Source of the DNA: Armatimonadetes bacterium 55-13
Lineage (GTDB): Bacteria > Armatimonadota > Fimbriimonadia > Fimbriimonadales > Fimbriimonadaceae
DNA: 55,861 nucleotides
Reading direction: 5' to 3'
NCBI GenBank assembly: GCA_001898035.1
Contig: MKRX01000015.1
Coordinates: forward strand, 93,742-149,602
The notes under the pieces: generated by a model
The model's input: the letters and a program-made list of their open reading frames with translations, nothing else
Databases searched by the model: none
What the model was told of the DNA's origin: nothing
Translations under genes and position numbers: made by a program
Part shown: one piece after another, positions 1 to 8,906 of the stretch
How the letters are laid out: each line of letters opens with the position of its first letter
Position numbering within the stretch: position 1 is the first letter of the stretch

Positions 1-961
1 GGTTTTGGAATTCCAGATCAATCACCTGTTGAAGCGTCGCTCCTCTTTCCAGGTCAGCGAGTTCGATGACGACTTCGCCAGAAGAAGCGGCCTGAGGACC
101 TCGCATCGAGACCCAACGGCTGAGCTTTACTTCAAGCTTCAAATTTCGAGCGGTTACCGTCATGAGTTTCTCCAACTCAGTGCGGAACACCTCGGGGATG
201 AGGCTGGGCTGCGGAATATAGTAATAGTTGCCGCCTGCCTTCTTTGCCATGCTGGCCAGCAACTCTTCGTTGTAGTCGGGGCCGAAGCCGAGAAAGGTGC
301 AAGAGATGCCTCGTGCTTTGATATCGGCGGCGTGACCTACGAGCGAGTGAAAATCCTTGATTCCAGCGGTCGGATCGCCATCGGTCAGGACGACCAATCG
401 AGTCGCTCTGCCGGGATCGGCGATGGTCAGGACCTGCTGCATGCCGAGCAAGAGCCCATCGTAGAGGTTGGTTGTATTCCCGGCCATCAGGCGCTGAATT
501 CCTTCTTTGATCCTTGGCTTGTCGGTCACCCGTTGCGGGGGCATGAGGACATCGACCGTCTCTTCAAAGGTCACGATGCTCAGAATGTCATTAGGCCCCA
601 TCAGGTCGACGACGTGGGCGCAAGCTTGTTTAACATAGTCGAGAGGCGGACCTTCCATCGAACCGGAACGATCAATGACCAAGCACAGGTTGAGCGGTGT
701 TCGCGCGCCAACGCCAGCCATAGGAGAACCGCCGGCGATGAAATCTACGAGAAACTGTTCTCGAGCGGGGCCGTTCGCCATGGATGCTTCGCGACCGGGC
801 ACAATCTCGGCAACGAGAGCTTTTCCTCCGGGCATGGCAGCCATGGCGCTCGTCTTTAACGGGTCGAACGCGGACATCGCCTGGGTCCGCAGCGGGTCGT
901 TTAATCCGGGCGCGCCGGTCAGCATTGTCTTGTTGGGGTCGATTCGCTGCGTTTGATCCAT
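1..961 (-). CDS. VWA (von Willebrand factor A) domain protein, 3' end outside window
   Basis: The reading frame is open from an ATG at 961 to the window edge (320 codons, no stop), so the C-terminus is missing. After about 80 residues with no recognised domain comes a VWA fold. The MIDAS motif DRSGS follows the strand NLCLVI, the threonine sits in IVTFEE, and the later aspartate is in VVLTDGDPT, so metal-dependent ligand binding looks intact. No signal peptide or membrane helix is visible, so it is probably cytoplasmic. It lies 58 bp downstream of two FHA-domain genes on the same strand. VWA and FHA proteins often cluster with Ser/Thr kinases and PP2C phosphatases, and such genes may lie beyond the window edge. 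The ligand is unknown. The family call is firm; the role is not. Confidence 0.85.
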   Translation of the reverse strand, partial: MDQTQRIDPNKTMLTGAPGLNDPLRTQAMSAFDPLKTSAMAAMPGGKALVAEIVPGREASMANGPAREQFLVDFIAGGSPMAGVGARTPLNLCLVIDRSGSMEGPPLDYVKQACAHVVDLMGPNDILSIVTFEETVDVLMPPQRVTDKPRIKEGIQRLMAGNTTNLYDGLLLGMQQVLTIADPGRATRLVVLTDGDPTAGIKDFHSLVGHAADIKARGISCTFLGFGPDYNEELLASMAKKAGGNYYYIPQPSLIPEVFRTELEKLMTVTARNLKLEVKLSRWVSMRGPQAASSGEVVIELADLERGATLQQVIDLEFQN

Positions 962-1019
962 TGTTAATACCTATGATGATCGGCGAAATTTGCCCGAAGG
1001 CTTACTCCACCATCTCCCT

Positions 1020-2411
1020 TCATCCTTCTACGCGAAACGTTGTCGCACCTATCTTGACGAGGTCACCAGGGCGAAGCGTTTGCGATTGAATACGTTGGCC
1101 GTTCACAAAGGTTCCATTTGTGCTATTCAGGTCTGCCACCGTTGGTCCAGATGGGGCAAGGGAAAAGACGGCGTGACGTCGAGAGGCCATCGAGTCGAAC
1201 CCGACGGATATGCCGGTTGCCTCCCGCCCTACTTCCAATGGGCCTGAGATCATGAATCTTTGGCCCGTCATGGGACCATCCGTGGCAACTACCGAAAATC
1301 CAGCCATCGTAGGCGCGGATGCGACTGGAGACTGGGGGTACGCCTGAGTCGGTTGATGAACTGGTTGCGCCTGGGTTTGCGGATATGGCTGAGGCTGCAT
1401 CTGAGGATGCTGCGTCTGGGGCTGGGGATAACCCGGATATTGCGGCGCTCCTCCCATGGGATAAGGCTGACCGGGGTAAGCCTCTGGTCCTCTTGCGGGG
1501 GCCCGCTGGTTCTTGAGGAGGAATTCTAGGTTGAATCCTCCTACGGTTATCATCGCTCCGTGGAACAGCGGAGCCTGCTGCACGGGTTGTCCGTTTAGGA
1601 ACGTACCTCCGGGAGCGCCACCATCCACTAGAAGAAACTGGTTAGGGCCCTGACGTACGATGCAGGCGTGCATTGGGGCGACGTTGGGGTCACCGAAGAG
1701 CGGAATGTTAGCCCTTTCACTTCGTCCGATAAAATTCTGTCCGGCGTCGAGAACCCATTCTTTGCCTTCGTTTCTTCCCAGCCGCAACCGGACCCAGGCC
1801 GATCGGGCGAGGCGATCAACGATTCCGATGAAGAGTGCAATACAGCCTCCCATCGCGATGGCAAAAATGGCTCGCGAAGGTCCGCCGACTTCTCCTCGGG
1901 CCCCAGACTGAACATTATTCATGGCCAGGGTGAAGGGAGCGATGATGGTACCGAGGACATCAAATACGGCCGCGCCAATTGCAGCGCCGATGGTTCCGCC
2001 GATGAGACCCTGGACCAATCGGCGCATATTCAGAGTGCTGGCGCCAATTGCGATACCGAGAAACGTTCCGAGCGGGGTCAAGGCCAAGATGCGCCACGGC
2101 ATGGTTTGGCTTGGAAGATGAGAAAGGTTTGCGAACGTCCCCCCCAGGCCATAGCCAAGAGAAGCCCCGATCGCGCCAAATAACAGTCCTAGACCAGCTC
2201 CCCGGAGCGTGTGGATCTTGCCGCCTTGAATCAGTCCGTTTACTCCACCGATTGCAAGACCAATCATCGCCCCAAGCGCGAGCGTGAACATCCGCTCCCA
2301 GTTGCCCCAGGCGGTCTCGGTTATGACGCGGGGGGCCATCGGCTCGAAGATCATCCAGCAAGCCAATCCCGCCAGCGCCCCGACAAACACCTTCAGGAGC
2401 AGAGTTCCCAT
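1020..2411 (-). CDS. Membrane protein with glycine-zipper N-terminus and two FHA domains
   Basis: 463 residues. The first ~205 residues are glycine- and alanine-rich hydrophobic segments (about five or six, for example LALGAMIGLAIGGVNGLI) that resemble glycine-zipper membrane helices. Two FHA domains follow. The first spans about 215-300 (FIGRSERANI, then GGTFLNGQPV). A Pro/Gln/Tyr-rich linker of about 60 residues comes next. The second spans about 370-463 (EVGREATG, SRRHA, LNSTNGTFVNG). FHA domains bind phosphothreonine peptides. The second domain has the canonical GR, SxxH and NG residues; the first has M-H in place of R-H at the SxxH site (APMHA), so its binding may be altered. The start is an ATG with GAGG 8 nt upstream. 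It follows the other FHA gene by 3 nt, so the two are co-transcribed. The phosphorylated partner is not identified here. Confidence 0.82.
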   Translation of the reverse strand: MGTLLLKVFVGALAGLACWMIFEPMAPRVITETAWGNWERMFTLALGAMIGLAIGGVNGLIQGGKIHTLRGAGLGLLFGAIGASLGYGLGGTFANLSHLPSQTMPWRILALTPLGTFLGIAIGASTLNMRRLVQGLIGGTIGAAIGAAVFDVLGTIIAPFTLAMNNVQSGARGEVGGPSRAIFAIAMGGCIALFIGIVDRLARSAWVRLRLGRNEGKEWVLDAGQNFIGRSERANIPLFGDPNVAPMHACIVRQGPNQFLLVDGGAPGGTFLNGQPVQQAPLFHGAMITVGGFNLEFLLKNQRAPARGPEAYPGQPYPMGGAPQYPGYPQPQTQHPQMQPQPYPQTQAQPVHQPTQAYPQSPVASAPTMAGFSVVATDGPMTGQRFMISGPLEVGREATGISVGFDSMASRRHAVFSLAPSGPTVADLNSTNGTFVNGQRIQSQTLRPGDLVKIGATTFRVEG

Positions 2412-2414
2412 AAA

Positions 2415-3653
2415 TTAAGCCTCGTACCGGAATCTTGCCTGACCGAACTGAACCTGATCGCCAGGTCGTAAAGCCGTATCCGACGCAATCTTGACGCCGT
2501 TCACGAACGTTCCGTTCGAGCTTCCTTCATCTCGGAGCAAAACTTCGTTTCCGGTGCGTGTCAACGTTGCATGCCGTCGGGAGACAGTGGATTCCGATAT
2601 CAAGCTTAACCCATTCGTGGCTTCTCGCCCAACCGACGTCTCCCCTTCGGGAACGGCGAAAACGTCTCCGTTCTCCATTACAAGACTCGGTTGGGATACG
2701 GTCACCGCAGGAATTCCAGCGGCCATTGGCACCGAGGTCAATGCAGCGGGGACGTTCGGATCGGCATCGACAAGGATAATCTTTTCTGGAGGTGCGGGTG
2801 CGACGGGTATGGGCGCGGGGCCAGGATCTTGCTGTGCAGGGTCCTGCGGATCTGGAATTTGGACCCCAAGCTTTTTGAGTTGATCGCTCACCTTGACCTG
2901 ATTGTTCTTCATATATTGCATCACGAAGTAGATGGCGGCTCCGGCGACGCCAATCGCGATGAGATAGACGATGATCGAGCCAATGCCATTTCCTCCCTGA
3001 GCAATAGGCTTTTCTCCCGACTCAGGAGCGGCTTTAGTTTCGTGAGTCGCTTCCTTGGAGGGTGTCTTTTCCCCGACAGTTTCAACTTTGTCCGAGAGGG
3101 AAATAACGATCGCGGGATCCGATTGCGTTCGCTTTAATTCAAGGACAGAGCTTTGCTTAACTGGAGTCGCGTCCTGCCCGTCGACGTTGTATCGGACCGT
3201 GACTTCGATATTCCCTGGCTTGACCCCGAAGAAGATCGCCTCGCCTTTCTTGCCGGGATCGATCTGGCTCTCGCGCTCGCCACTACCATCCTTGAGTTTT
3301 ACAAAAGCGACGGCTACCGGTTCCCCTTCGTGTTCGACTCTGACCGTGACTTTGCCGATGAGGGTGAAGTCGGCGGAGGTTGGTTTCCAGATTCCTTTTA
3401 GTTCGCCGATGGCTTTGCTGGCGAGGTTGCCGGTGTCGTGGTCCCAGATGTACAACCGACTCTTTTGGTCGGTTGGCAGAGGAAGATCAAGGGTTGCCTC
3501 TTTCGACTTGAGGGTCGAAGCGGGAACAAGGGGAGCGTCCGCCACCCACACGTCTCGGTCGCCTGCGGCGCCGAAGTCGATGTGGACCTTTCCTTGCGCA
3601 CATACCAACGCAGGGAGCAGACTTAAGATGAACAGAAGGTATCGGTGTCGCAA
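2415..3653 (-). CDS. Exported, membrane-anchored protein with C-terminal FHA domain
   Basis: 412 residues. A signal peptide (MRHRYLLFILSLLPALVCAQG) is followed by an extracytoplasmic region of about 200 residues that appears beta-rich. Near 225-248 is one transmembrane helix (IIVYLIAIGVAGAAIYFVM). A proline-rich stretch leads to an FHA domain in the last ~95 residues (SVGREATN, VSRRHA, SSNGTFVNG) with all canonical phosphothreonine-binding residues. This suggests a periplasmic N-terminal domain and a cytoplasmic FHA reader, a possible transmembrane signalling arrangement. Its 5' end overlaps the 3' end of nnr by 31 bp and its stop lies 3 bp before the next FHA gene, so it is the middle of an operon. 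The periplasmic part matches no family I recognise. Confidence 0.78.
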   Translation of the reverse strand: MRHRYLLFILSLLPALVCAQGKVHIDFGAAGDRDVWVADAPLVPASTLKSKEATLDLPLPTDQKSRLYIWDHDTGNLASKAIGELKGIWKPTSADFTLIGKVTVRVEHEGEPVAVAFVKLKDGSGERESQIDPGKKGEAIFFGVKPGNIEVTVRYNVDGQDATPVKQSSVLELKRTQSDPAIVISLSDKVETVGEKTPSKEATHETKAAPESGEKPIAQGGNGIGSIIVYLIAIGVAGAAIYFVMQYMKNNQVKVSDQLKKLGVQIPDPQDPAQQDPGPAPIPVAPAPPEKIILVDADPNVPAALTSVPMAAGIPAVTVSQPSLVMENGDVFAVPEGETSVGREATNGLSLISESTVSRRHATLTRTGNEVLLRDEGSSNGTFVNGVKIASDTALRPGDQVQFGQARFRYEA

Positions 3654-5179
3654 CTTGAAACGATTTTAGCGCGAGCTTGCGGCAATGCGTTGGCAACTTC
3701 GCTAGCCATGTACCCAATTGGTCCGATCTTTTCCGCACAAATGTCCCCGGCGAGGCCGTGCCAATACATCGCGCACGATGCCGCGTAATAAGGGGGGAGG
3801 CCCTGACCAAGAAGAGTCGTCATCACTCCTCCCAACACGTCCCCCATGCCTCCGGAGGCCAGCCCGGGGTTACCAGTGCAGTTGACGGCCATCGGACGTT
3901 TCTCCTCACCCACAATGGAAAATGGACCTTTGAGGAGAACGCATCGTTTGAATTTCTGGATCGCGGTGCGGACGGTTTGGAAACGATCGCACTGAATCTC
4001 GGCGATACTTTCTTCAAGTAGGCGGCTCATTTCGCCCGGATGGGGGGTCAAAACACACTCGGCATTTGGCAGGGCGACGCCTTGAGCTACTGAATTGAGA
4101 GCGTCGGCGTCGATGACGCTGGGCTTTTGCCATCCTTTCCAGGTTTCGGCCAGGAATTCTAGGATGGGCGCCTCATGCGTGAGGCCGGGGCCGAAGAGGG
4201 CGGCGTGATATTTCGATTGCTTTTCCAGAAGGATTTCGGCGGCTTCCGGCGCGATCAGGCCATCTTTTTCGGGAAGGCGCAGTTGAAGACACTCGGGGAG
4301 TTGCGCGGCAACGGTTTGGCAGACGGAGGGTACCGAGGCTACGGTGACCAAGCCAGCGCCGGCTCGGATCGCGGCTCGAGCCGCCATGAGCGCTGCACCC
4401 GGCATGCCTTCACTTCCCGCCACCACAATTACATGTCCGTTTTCGCCCTTGTGGCTTGCACGGAGCCGTTCCGGCAACAGATCGGCAACCCACTGGCCAT
4501 CGATCAATCGTGCTTCGGTGGGCTCTTGGAGAAGTGGAGGGGGATATCCGATGTCGGCAACGGCCCAGTAACCGCTGTGTTCCAGACCGGTGCTTTGGAA
4601 GAGAAACGGTTTCGGCAATCCAAAAGTGATGGTCTTGAGAGCCCAGACACTCTCACCGAGCTCTTCGCCCGTGTCGCACCGAATGCCACTGGGAACATCT
4701 ACCGAGATAACCGGCACGCCGCTCCGGTTGATGACCTGGATCGCATCTTTGACGTGCCCTCGGACTTCGCTCTGAGCACCTGTCCCGAGAAGCGCGTCCA
4801 CAATGAGATCGCGACACCCGATGCATTCAATTCTTCGGGCGTATCTTGCATCGTCGGCAAAAATTGGCTTGACGCCGAGCGCCCGGCAACCGAGCATTTG
4901 CTCACGAGCATCGTGGGCAAGATTTTCTTCCTCAGAGGCGACGAGGCAATCCACGCCATACCCCGCTTCCTGAGCGAGGCGGGCGACCACGAATCCATCG
5001 CCACCATTATTTCCCTTGCCACAGAAGACGCTAATCCTGCCACCCTCGGGCAAAAGGTGCTTGACTGCCGCAAAGACCGCCAACCCTGCTCGCTCCATCA
5101 GAAGGCGACCGGGAACTCCATATTCTTCAGAAGAACGACGGTCGATCTCTCGACAATGGTCAGCGGTGGCAATCCACAA
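3623..5179 (-). CDS. nnr: Bifunctional NAD(P)HX epimerase / ADP-dependent NAD(P)HX dehydratase
   Basis: This enzyme repairs hydrated NADH and NADPH. The N-terminal YjeF_N domain (about 1-210) epimerises the R and S hydrates; KGNNGGDGFVVAR is the conserved Rossmann motif. The C-terminal ribokinase-like domain (about 225-515) dehydrates the S form using ADP; GNPGLASGGMGDVLGG is the nucleotide-binding signature. I chose a TTG at 5179, which gives the family-like N-terminus (M)WIATADHCREIDRRS. A GGAGG lies 13 nt upstream. An in-frame GTG at 5236 would add 19 residues and overlap the upstream gene by 17 bp, so it remains an alternative. The protein is about 518 residues, normal for the fused enzyme. 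It is a housekeeping cytoplasmic enzyme sitting between a SprT-like gene and the FHA pair. Confidence 0.93.
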   Translation of the reverse strand: MWIATADHCREIDRRSSEEYGVPGRLLMERAGLAVFAAVKHLLPEGGRISVFCGKGNNGGDGFVVARLAQEAGYGVDCLVASEEENLAHDAREQMLGCRALGVKPIFADDARYARRIECIGCRDLIVDALLGTGAQSEVRGHVKDAIQVINRSGVPVISVDVPSGIRCDTGEELGESVWALKTITFGLPKPFLFQSTGLEHSGYWAVADIGYPPPLLQEPTEARLIDGQWVADLLPERLRASHKGENGHVIVVAGSEGMPGAALMAARAAIRAGAGLVTVASVPSVCQTVAAQLPECLQLRLPEKDGLIAPEAAEILLEKQSKYHAALFGPGLTHEAPILEFLAETWKGWQKPSVIDADALNSVAQGVALPNAECVLTPHPGEMSRLLEESIAEIQCDRFQTVRTAIQKFKRCVLLKGPFSIVGEEKRPMAVNCTGNPGLASGGMGDVLGGVMTTLLGQGLPPYYAASCAMYWHGLAGDICAEKIGPIGYMASEVANALPQARAKIVSSCDTDTFCSS

Positions 5180-5219
5180 TGTGCTTAATACTCCTCCAGG
5201 TTTCCAGGTGTATTCCCAT

Positions 5220-5711
5220 CTACGGGTTGACGACACTTTTCGTTACTTTCTCTACTGAGACCAGCTTCAAGCTACCGCCACACGTTGAGTGTACATATTT
5301 ACGCGACTTGGGCAAACGCCTTGCTCGGGAAAATTGGGCTCCACAACGTAAACACTGGTAAATGACCTTCTGTCGCCTTACGTTTCGATCGACGTCATAG
5401 CAATGCGTTCGTTCAGGCGGTACACCCAAGTCTCGCATGGTTCGCTTCCATGCCTCGCCATGCCCCGCCGCCTTTGCGCCATGGCGTTCAACCGCCAATA
5501 AGTGGGCATACTCATGGATCAACGTCGAGCGAAGTCTTTCCTCATCGACGAGAAGGTTCCGGCTCAGACCGATGACGTTCGCGCGAAAGTAGGCAACACC
5601 TGCCGTAACGCGGAGATTTTTCCAGACGATCTTTGGCCTCGACCTCAGTGGATGAGAAAGCATGAGCGCGTCCAGCAGCGACTCGGCCAAGATTTCAAGG
5701 GGCGTGCTCAC
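5220..5711 (-). CDS. SprT-like zinc metallopeptidase-type protein
   Basis: 163 residues. The zincin motif HEYAH is at residues 66-70 within STLIHEYAHLLAVERHG. A C-terminal zinc ribbon is made by CLRCG and a final cysteine in STCGG. This is the SprT / Spartan-like architecture (SprT-like core plus zinc ribbon). In eukaryotes the family includes DNA-protein crosslink proteases; bacterial members are poorly characterised. The ribbon shows CxxC but only one clear cysteine later, so the fourth ligand is uncertain. There is no signal peptide, so it is cytoplasmic. It lies 15 bp downstream of the GGDEF gene and overlaps the longest possible nnr start, so it is probably in one transcript with nnr. 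The family assignment is good; the substrate is unknown. Confidence 0.82.
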   Translation of the reverse strand: MSTPLEILAESLLDALMLSHPLRSRPKIVWKNLRVTAGVAYFRANVIGLSRNLLVDEERLRSTLIHEYAHLLAVERHGAKAAGHGEAWKRTMRDLGVPPERTHCYDVDRNVRRQKVIYQCLRCGAQFSRARRLPKSRKYVHSTCGGSLKLVSVEKVTKSVVNP

Positions 5712-5726
5712 AGCATTAAAGACGAT

Positions 5727-6854
5727 CTAGGCACCCTTCTTTTTTCTCTTGTCACGATACATTCGCCGGTCAGCGGATTGGAGCACATTCGCAACTCCGT
5801 CGTCACTGTGAGCCCACCCAATGGAGGCTCCGACTTGAACCTCCGATTTTCCGACGGTGACCTGAAAACTGAGACGATCGGCTAGACGTTCTACGACTTC
5901 CAGGGCGATCTCACGCGGGGCCTTTTCTAGCAGGATCGCGAACTCGTCGCCCCCCAAACGAGACACTAGGTCCGACTCGCGCACCGCGACCCGGAGGCGG
6001 GCGGCGAACTCGATCAGGACATGATCGCCCACCACATGACCGTGCTGATCATTTACCTCCTTAAATCGGTCCAAGTCGATCATGACGAGAGCGAAGGGTT
6101 CGATGGGATCTTGGCCGGTGAGACGTTCTAGTTCGCCAACGAACTCTGCGCGATTCGCAAGACCCGTCAACGTGTCCGTCATGGCAAGGCGCGACATCTT
6201 TTGGACTTCCGCAACGAGGCGCGTTCTGAGAGCGTGCTCGGCGGTGATGTCGGTAATAACATCGATGTGTCCGCTTGACCGGCCCTTGGGACCGAATAGG
6301 GGTGCACTGGCCACGATGGCCCGTCTTCGGATTCCGGTCTTGGTCACAAATTCTGCTTCAAACCGACCGCTTCTTCCTTCATACAGAGGGATGAACTCAG
6401 TTATATGTCGACCCACCATATCGTCAATGGTCGTCTCAAGCCAATTCGCGAGGTACTCGTTGGCGAAGATAATGGCATCCTTCGCGTTTCGCCTCCAAAA
6501 TCCTTGGCGCATGTTCGCGATAACGAACTCGTACTCTCCCGCCGATTGGCGAATTCGAGGAGCGCTATGACGCGGTGGGCTCTCGATGCCGATAACGACG
6601 GCGGTCTTGCCCTCTTCGGTTGCATACGGCACTCCTCGCCAACGGGTGCGTTCCCGTTGGTCTAGTGAGAAGTAGGTTTCAAAGTCCGAACCAGCGAGGC
6701 ACTCTCTGAAGAGGTTGCTCAGACCGATGAGGCGGTCATCCTGAAGAACGTTTTTGATGTCCAGCGACTGACCGTAACGCTGCATGACGGTTCCATCCTC
6801 CGCGCACACGAGCACTGACTCGAAGAGCGTGGTGAGCAGCGGTAGATGTTGCAT
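5727..6854 (-). CDS. PAS-GGDEF diguanylate cyclase
   Basis: 375 residues. The first ~100 residues look like a degenerate sensory domain (perhaps a second PAS). A PAS domain spans about 105-215, ending in the usual DVITDITAEH connection to a short coiled coil. A GGDEF domain fills about 220-372. The active-site loop RLGGDEF is intact, and RESD lies exactly five residues upstream, a canonical RxxD inhibitory site. The enzyme should therefore make cyclic di-GMP from GTP and be product-inhibited. No transmembrane segment is seen, so it is a soluble sensor. No EAL or HD-GYP partner is in the window. It sits 33 bp downstream of metG and 15 bp upstream of the sprT-like gene, so it may be co-transcribed with both. 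Confidence 0.92.
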   Translation of the reverse strand: MQHLPLLTTLFESVLVCAEDGTVMQRYGQSLDIKNVLQDDRLIGLSNLFRECLAGSDFETYFSLDQRERTRWRGVPYATEEGKTAVVIGIESPPRHSAPRIRQSAGEYEFVIANMRQGFWRRNAKDAIIFANEYLANWLETTIDDMVGRHITEFIPLYEGRSGRFEAEFVTKTGIRRRAIVASAPLFGPKGRSSGHIDVITDITAEHALRTRLVAEVQKMSRLAMTDTLTGLANRAEFVGELERLTGQDPIEPFALVMIDLDRFKEVNDQHGHVVGDHVLIEFAARLRVAVRESDLVSRLGGDEFAILLEKAPREIALEVVERLADRLSFQVTVGKSEVQVGASIGWAHSDDGVANVLQSADRRMYRDKRKKKGA

Positions 6855-6887
6855 CGCCTTTTCCTACGATCTAAAATCTAAGGTGAA

Positions 6888-8834
6888 CTAACGGACCTTG
6901 GCGCCTTCGGGCGTCTCTCGATCTGGCTGAAGTAAGATGGCTCCTCCATCGGAATCGGTGGCGGCCAGCAACATGCCTTGGCTTTCGACGCCGCGCAGTT
7001 TAGCCGGTTTCAGGTTAAAGACCATTACCACTTGCCTTCCGATGAGATCCTCGGCAGAGTAATTTGCACGAATACCGGCCACGACTTGGCGCTTCTCGCC
7101 ATCGATATCCAATTGGAGTTTCAGAAGTTTATCGCTTCCCTCCACGGGTTCGGCCTCGATAACGCGAGCGACGCGGAGTTCGACTTTCATGAAGTCTTCG
7201 ATGGTGATGGTCGATTGGGTTTCGGTTTGCATGGGTTGAGATGGCGCGGGCGCCTTTTCTTTCTTTGGAGCCGCTTCCTTCGCCGATTTGGCAGACGAGC
7301 CCTTCTGGATTTCTAGACGCGGGAAAATGGGTTGTGGTTGACCTAAGGGAGTACCGCTAGGCAAGGAGGCATTAGTTCCAATCTCATCCCACTGAGTCAA
7401 TCCTGGCAGGTTAAATTGGGAAGCAATGGCATCGGAAGCAGTGGGAATAAAGATCCTCATCAGCCCTTCTGCCGAGCGAATGCAGAGCAGCATGGACCGC
7501 AGGACGCTCCCCAGAGCAGGATCAGAGTTCTTTGCCAGCGCCCAGGGGGCTCGGGTGTCAATGTACTTGTTTAGAAATCGAACTAAGCCCATGGCCGCTT
7601 CCGACGCCTTGGGGATTTGATATTCCGTCATGGCGGCGGCAAAAGCGTCTTTCGCCCTTTGAATTGCGTCGATCGCTTCTGCCTCCACTTCGTCGCTTGG
7701 GACAGCACCGCCTACGAACTTGTGAGCCATGCTGAGCGTTCGATTGAGGGCATTGCCGAGGTCATTGGCAAGATCGCTGTTGTACCGTTGATCAAAATCC
7801 TCGTAGGTAAACGTCGAGTCATTTTCCAACGACATTGTCGCGGTTAGATAATGGCGAAGGACATCGATGGCCAACTCCGGCGAAATTCCGGCCTTGGCGG
7901 AGAATTCCTCTGCCAATTCAAGGGGTCGAACGACATTGCCTTTGGACTTCGAGATCTTTTCGCCAGCCAGAAGCACCCACCCGTGAGCGGCAACGGTTTC
8001 AAATAAGGGAAGCCCAATTCCCAGGAGCATCGCGGGCCAGAGAGTGGCGTGGAAGCGCGTGAGGATGTCCTTTCCCACCCACTGGACTTTGGCTGGCCAT
8101 TTGTCCTCCCAGCCCTCGTCCGGCCATCCGGTGGCGGCGATGTAGTTGATCAACGCGTCGAACCAAACGTAGATCACGAGTTCTTCATGATCGGGCACTG
8201 GGATTCCCCAGCCTGGGTTCTTTCGCGTAATGCAGATGTCCCGCAGACCCTGCTTGATAAAGCTGATAACTTCGTTTCGACGATTAGGCGGCTGGATGAA
8301 GCTTGGGTTTTCCTCGATGTGCCTTAGCAGTCGATCACCGAAGGAACTGAGTTGGAAGAAGTAGTTGTCTTCACTAACCCAACGCACTTCATTGCCATCG
8401 GGACTTTTACCTTCAACCAAGTCTTCTTCTCGGTAGAAGGTTTCAGTGGAGACGTCGTACCATCCTTCGTATTTGCCGAGATAGACATGCCCATTTGCCT
8501 TTAGGCGACGGAACAATTCTTGTGAGGCTTTAACATGGCGAGGTTCAGTGGTGCGGATGAAGTCGTCGTACGAGATTTGCGTCGCATCGAAGATCGACTG
8601 GAAGCGGCTGGCGATCTCGCCGACGAACTCATGAGGGTCTCGGCCCTGGGCTTCGGCGGCCTCCTTAATCTTGAGGCCATTCTCATCCGTGCCGACTTGG
8701 AAGAAAACGTCTTGACCACGCATCCTAAAGTAACGAGCGGTGATATCGCCCGAGAGGTCGGTCAGGATGTTCCCGATATGTGGAACGCTATTCACATACG
8801 GGATCGCGGTACAGACGGTCGTCTTCTTAGACAT
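6888..8834 (-). CDS. metG: Methionyl-tRNA synthetase with C-terminal tRNA-binding domain
   Basis: Charges tRNA-Met with methionine in the cytoplasm. 648 residues. The class I signatures are PHIGN (residues 18-22) and KISKSKG (about residue 305). The connective peptide reads YREEDLVEGKSPDGNEV and has none of the zinc-binding cysteine pairs, so this is the zinc-free Bacillus/Thermus-like type. An alpha-helical anticodon-binding domain follows. A charged Ala/Lys/Pro linker around 510-540 leads to a C-terminal OB-fold tRNA-binding domain (about 545-648; MKVELRVARVIEAEPVEGSD) that normally drives dimerisation. The length fits the fused form. The start ATG has no obvious Shine-Dalgarno. It is the only aminoacyl-tRNA synthetase in the window. 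Confidence 0.97.
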   Translation of the reverse strand: MSKKTTVCTAIPYVNSVPHIGNILTDLSGDITARYFRMRGQDVFFQVGTDENGLKIKEAAEAQGRDPHEFVGEIASRFQSIFDATQISYDDFIRTTEPRHVKASQELFRRLKANGHVYLGKYEGWYDVSTETFYREEDLVEGKSPDGNEVRWVSEDNYFFQLSSFGDRLLRHIEENPSFIQPPNRRNEVISFIKQGLRDICITRKNPGWGIPVPDHEELVIYVWFDALINYIAATGWPDEGWEDKWPAKVQWVGKDILTRFHATLWPAMLLGIGLPLFETVAAHGWVLLAGEKISKSKGNVVRPLELAEEFSAKAGISPELAIDVLRHYLTATMSLENDSTFTYEDFDQRYNSDLANDLGNALNRTLSMAHKFVGGAVPSDEVEAEAIDAIQRAKDAFAAAMTEYQIPKASEAAMGLVRFLNKYIDTRAPWALAKNSDPALGSVLRSMLLCIRSAEGLMRIFIPTASDAIASQFNLPGLTQWDEIGTNASLPSGTPLGQPQPIFPRLEIQKGSSAKSAKEAAPKKEKAPAPSQPMQTETQSTITIEDFMKVELRVARVIEAEPVEGSDKLLKLQLDIDGEKRQVVAGIRANYSAEDLIGRQVVMVFNLKPAKLRGVESQGMLLAATDSDGGAILLQPDRETPEGAKVR

Positions 8835-8906
8835 GAATCGAAAAGTTTACCGGCGCAATCTGATGTAGTGAGGACTACGTCGGCCTTTTAGGACGGTCCG
8901 AGTTCG

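Noticed and set aside
5-859. Long plus-strand open frame of 284 codons
   Set aside because: It is antisense to the VWA gene, whose minus-strand frame carries a MIDAS motif and family-like sequence. The plus-strand translation has no recognisable domain.
4175-5188. Plus-strand open frame of 337 codons
   Set aside because: Antisense shadow of nnr; the minus-strand frame has both YjeF domains intact.
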